A DNA stretch of 42,871 bases, taken from the NCBI GenBank assembly GCA_029242935.1, contig JAQWSX010000128.1, positions 1 through 42,871 on the forward strand, written 5' to 3'. Source of the DNA: Akkermansiaceae bacterium (lineage in GTDB: Bacteria; Verrucomicrobiota; Verrucomicrobiia; Verrucomicrobiales; Akkermansiaceae). The position numbers and the translations under genes were made by a program. The notes under the pieces were generated by a model. That model was not told the DNA's origin. It did no database searches and saw nothing but the letters and a program-made list of their open reading frames with translations. Below are positions 41,609 through 42,871 of the stretch, piece after piece. How positions within the stretch are numbered: the first letter of the stretch is position 1; the number at the start of each line of letters is the position of its first letter.

Positions 41609-42871
41609 ATGGCCGACGACAAAGAAAAAAAGGAGGAGGTTCTCGACCTCTTGAGCGAAAAGCCAAAGCCATCGCGTCGCGAACGGCAGCGTCAGGAGGC
41701 GGCGAAGGTGCAGACCGTGGACGATAAGAAAAAGGCTGCCCTCGATCTGGGGATTGAGGAAGATCAGCCCAAGAAAAGTAGCGTTCGTAAAACAGAGAAT
41801 TCAGGAAAGGATATCCTTCCTAGCATTTCCAATCGTCTCGAGGATAAGGCTGATCCGGATTTCGTGAAAACTCCGGCCCCAGTGGAGGAGCCTGCCGCTG
41901 ACTCTGAAGGTTCTTCCGATGACGGCACGGATGAGGGTGAGCTCGATGGTAATGTCATCAGTATAAAACCCCCGATAATTGTAAGCGATCTGGCAGAAAA
42001 GATGGGCAAGATGGCTTTCGAGATCATGGCGGATCTCATCAAGCTGGAGGTCTTCGTAGCTCCTACTCAGGCTATCGAGCCTGAGATTGCTGAGAAAGTC
42101 TGCGAAGCTCACGGGTTTGTTTTTGAGCGTGAAAAACGAGCAAAAGGTGGCGGGGTTCACAAGGAGGAAGAAGTTTTTGAAGAGCCAGAACCAGAGGTCG
42201 AAGAGCCCGAAGAGCAGCTTGCTTACCGCGCTCCTATCATCACTTTCATGGGCCATGTTGATCATGGGAAAACTTCCTTGCTAGATTTTATTCGCGAAAG
42301 CCGCGTTGCCAAAGGCGAAGCCGGAGGTATCACCCAGCATGTGGGTGCATACAGCGTCCAACACGGCGATCGCAGCATTACCTTTCTTGATACGCCGGGT
42401 CATGCCATCTTCTCCAAGATGCGTTCACGTGGTGCAGATGTCACCGATATCGTTGTGGTGGTCGTAGCAGCGGATGACGGTATTATGCCCCAGACCGAAG
42501 AGGCGATTAAACATGCCAAGGCTGCAGGTAAAACGATCATCGTTGCTATCAATAAGATAGACCTTCCTGCTGCTGATCCGATGCGTGTCATGACACAGCT
42601 AATGGAGCACGAACTTGTCCCTTCCGAGATGGGAGGAGATACTGAATGTATAAAAGTTTCTGCCCAGACTGGTGATGGAATCGATGAATTGCTGGAACTT
42701 ATGGCGTTGCAGGCCGAGGTTCTTGAGCTCCGAGCTAATCCTAAAGCTAACGTTCGTGCCTCGGTCATCGAAGCTAGCGTTAAGGCCGGTCGCGGTGCAA
42801 CTGCTACCGTTATCGTCGAAAGCGGAACTCTCAAAAAAGGGAAGCCATTCATCTGTGGGCCTTTCGCTGGC
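41609..42871 (+). CDS. infB: Translation initiation factor IF-2 (N-terminal part, runs off window)
   Basis: The GTPase that brings initiator tRNA to the 30S subunit. The first 421 codons are present from the ATG at 41609 (MADDKEKKEEVLDLLSEKPK). A short charged N-domain (1-115) is rich in lysine and glutamate, then an IF2-N-like helical module (ISIKPPIIVSDLAEKMGKM, about 116-175). The GTPase follows with G1 GHVDHGKT at 215-222, G2 AGGITQHVGAY, G3 DTPGHAIFSKMRSRGADV, and G4 NKIDLP. The N-domain before the GTPase is about 210 residues, compact compared with E. coli IF2. Co-transcription with nusA is expected; no Shine-Dalgarno is seen. Confidence 0.96.
   Translation, partial: MADDKEKKEEVLDLLSEKPKPSRRERQRQEAAKVQTVDDKKKAALDLGIEEDQPKKSSVRKTENSGKDILPSISNRLEDKADPDFVKTPAPVEEPAADSEGSSDDGTDEGELDGNVISIKPPIIVSDLAEKMGKMAFEIMADLIKLEVFVAPTQAIEPEIAEKVCEAHGFVFEREKRAKGGGVHKEEEVFEEPEPEVEEPEEQLAYRAPIITFMGHVDHGKTSLLDFIRESRVAKGEAGGITQHVGAYSVQHGDRSITFLDTPGHAIFSKMRSRGADVTDIVVVVVAADDGIMPQTEEAIKHAKAAGKTIIVAINKIDLPAADPMRVMTQLMEHELVPSEMGGDTECIKVSAQTGDGIDELLELMALQAEVLELRANPKANVRASVIEASVKAGRGATATVIVESGTLKKGKPFICGPFAG

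Noticed and set aside
1-42871. Defence system, prophage, integron or CRISPR array.
   Set aside because: No repeats with spacers, integrase, transposase or phage structural genes were seen; gene content is housekeeping plus PVC accessory proteins.

Overview
The window reads as a chromosomal segment of a member of the PVC superphylum, most likely a marine verrucomicrobium. The evidence is two large secreted proteins with PVC-type CxxCH haem-binding ends, a 3-keto-disaccharide-hydrolase (DUF1080) type lipoprotein, an NHL-propeller protein with a Tat signal, a large SecA of the kind shared with Bacteroidetes and Chlamydiae, and a near absence of strong Shine-Dalgarno sites. No phage, insertion sequence, CRISPR array, rRNA or tRNA is visible. 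Most of it is ordinary housekeeping DNA, densely packed in short operons.

Layout. 1-714 (-): start of secA. 1174-3281 (+): sucCD, closed by a terminator. 3480-3725 (-): a small unknown gene. 3855-5213 (+): Xaa-Pro aminopeptidase, with its own terminator. 5290-10193 (-): glnD, broken by an in-frame TAA, then an L,D-transpeptidase lipoprotein and a cellulose-synthase-like membrane glycosyltransferase. 10410-11258 (+): SMP-30/gluconolactonase. 11737-16084 (+): smc and a small membrane protein. 16081-16788 (-): a GT2 glycosyltransferase, divergent from a MYG1-like gene (16830-17687 +) that is followed by recF (17820-18875 +). 18914-20002 (-): NHL propeller. 20156-21778 (+): SulP transporter with STAS domain. 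21785-24645 (-): MoxR / DUF58 / BatD-like operon. 24646-25353: gene-poor, holding the C-terminal relic of a PQQ-propeller-like protein. 25354-31984 (-): five-gene operon of histidine kinase, sigma-54 response regulator, GT-C-like membrane protein, xseB and dxs. 32194-39041 (-): a secreted SHD1-like protein with an in-frame TGA, then the two PVC-type haem/propeller/HEAT proteins. 39448-40086 (+): DUF1080-like lipoprotein. 40201-42871 (+): nusA and the start of infB, preceded by a strong intrinsic terminator.

Two observations stand out. First, the SHD1-like gene reads through a TGA for 62 more codons (codon after TGA is Cys) to a TAA that is followed two bases later by a long hairpin. 15 nt after the TGA is a 6-bp stem with a GGUCU loop, which fits the bacterial selenocysteine-insertion element geometry; this is a candidate selenoprotein, with a plain Gly-to-stop change or sequencing error as the rival explanation. 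Second, glnD is cut by a single in-frame TAA with no frameshift, inside its HD domain, which would separate PII uridylylation from uridylyl removal and glutamine sensing. The existence of two in-frame stops in one window means read-level checking should come first for both.
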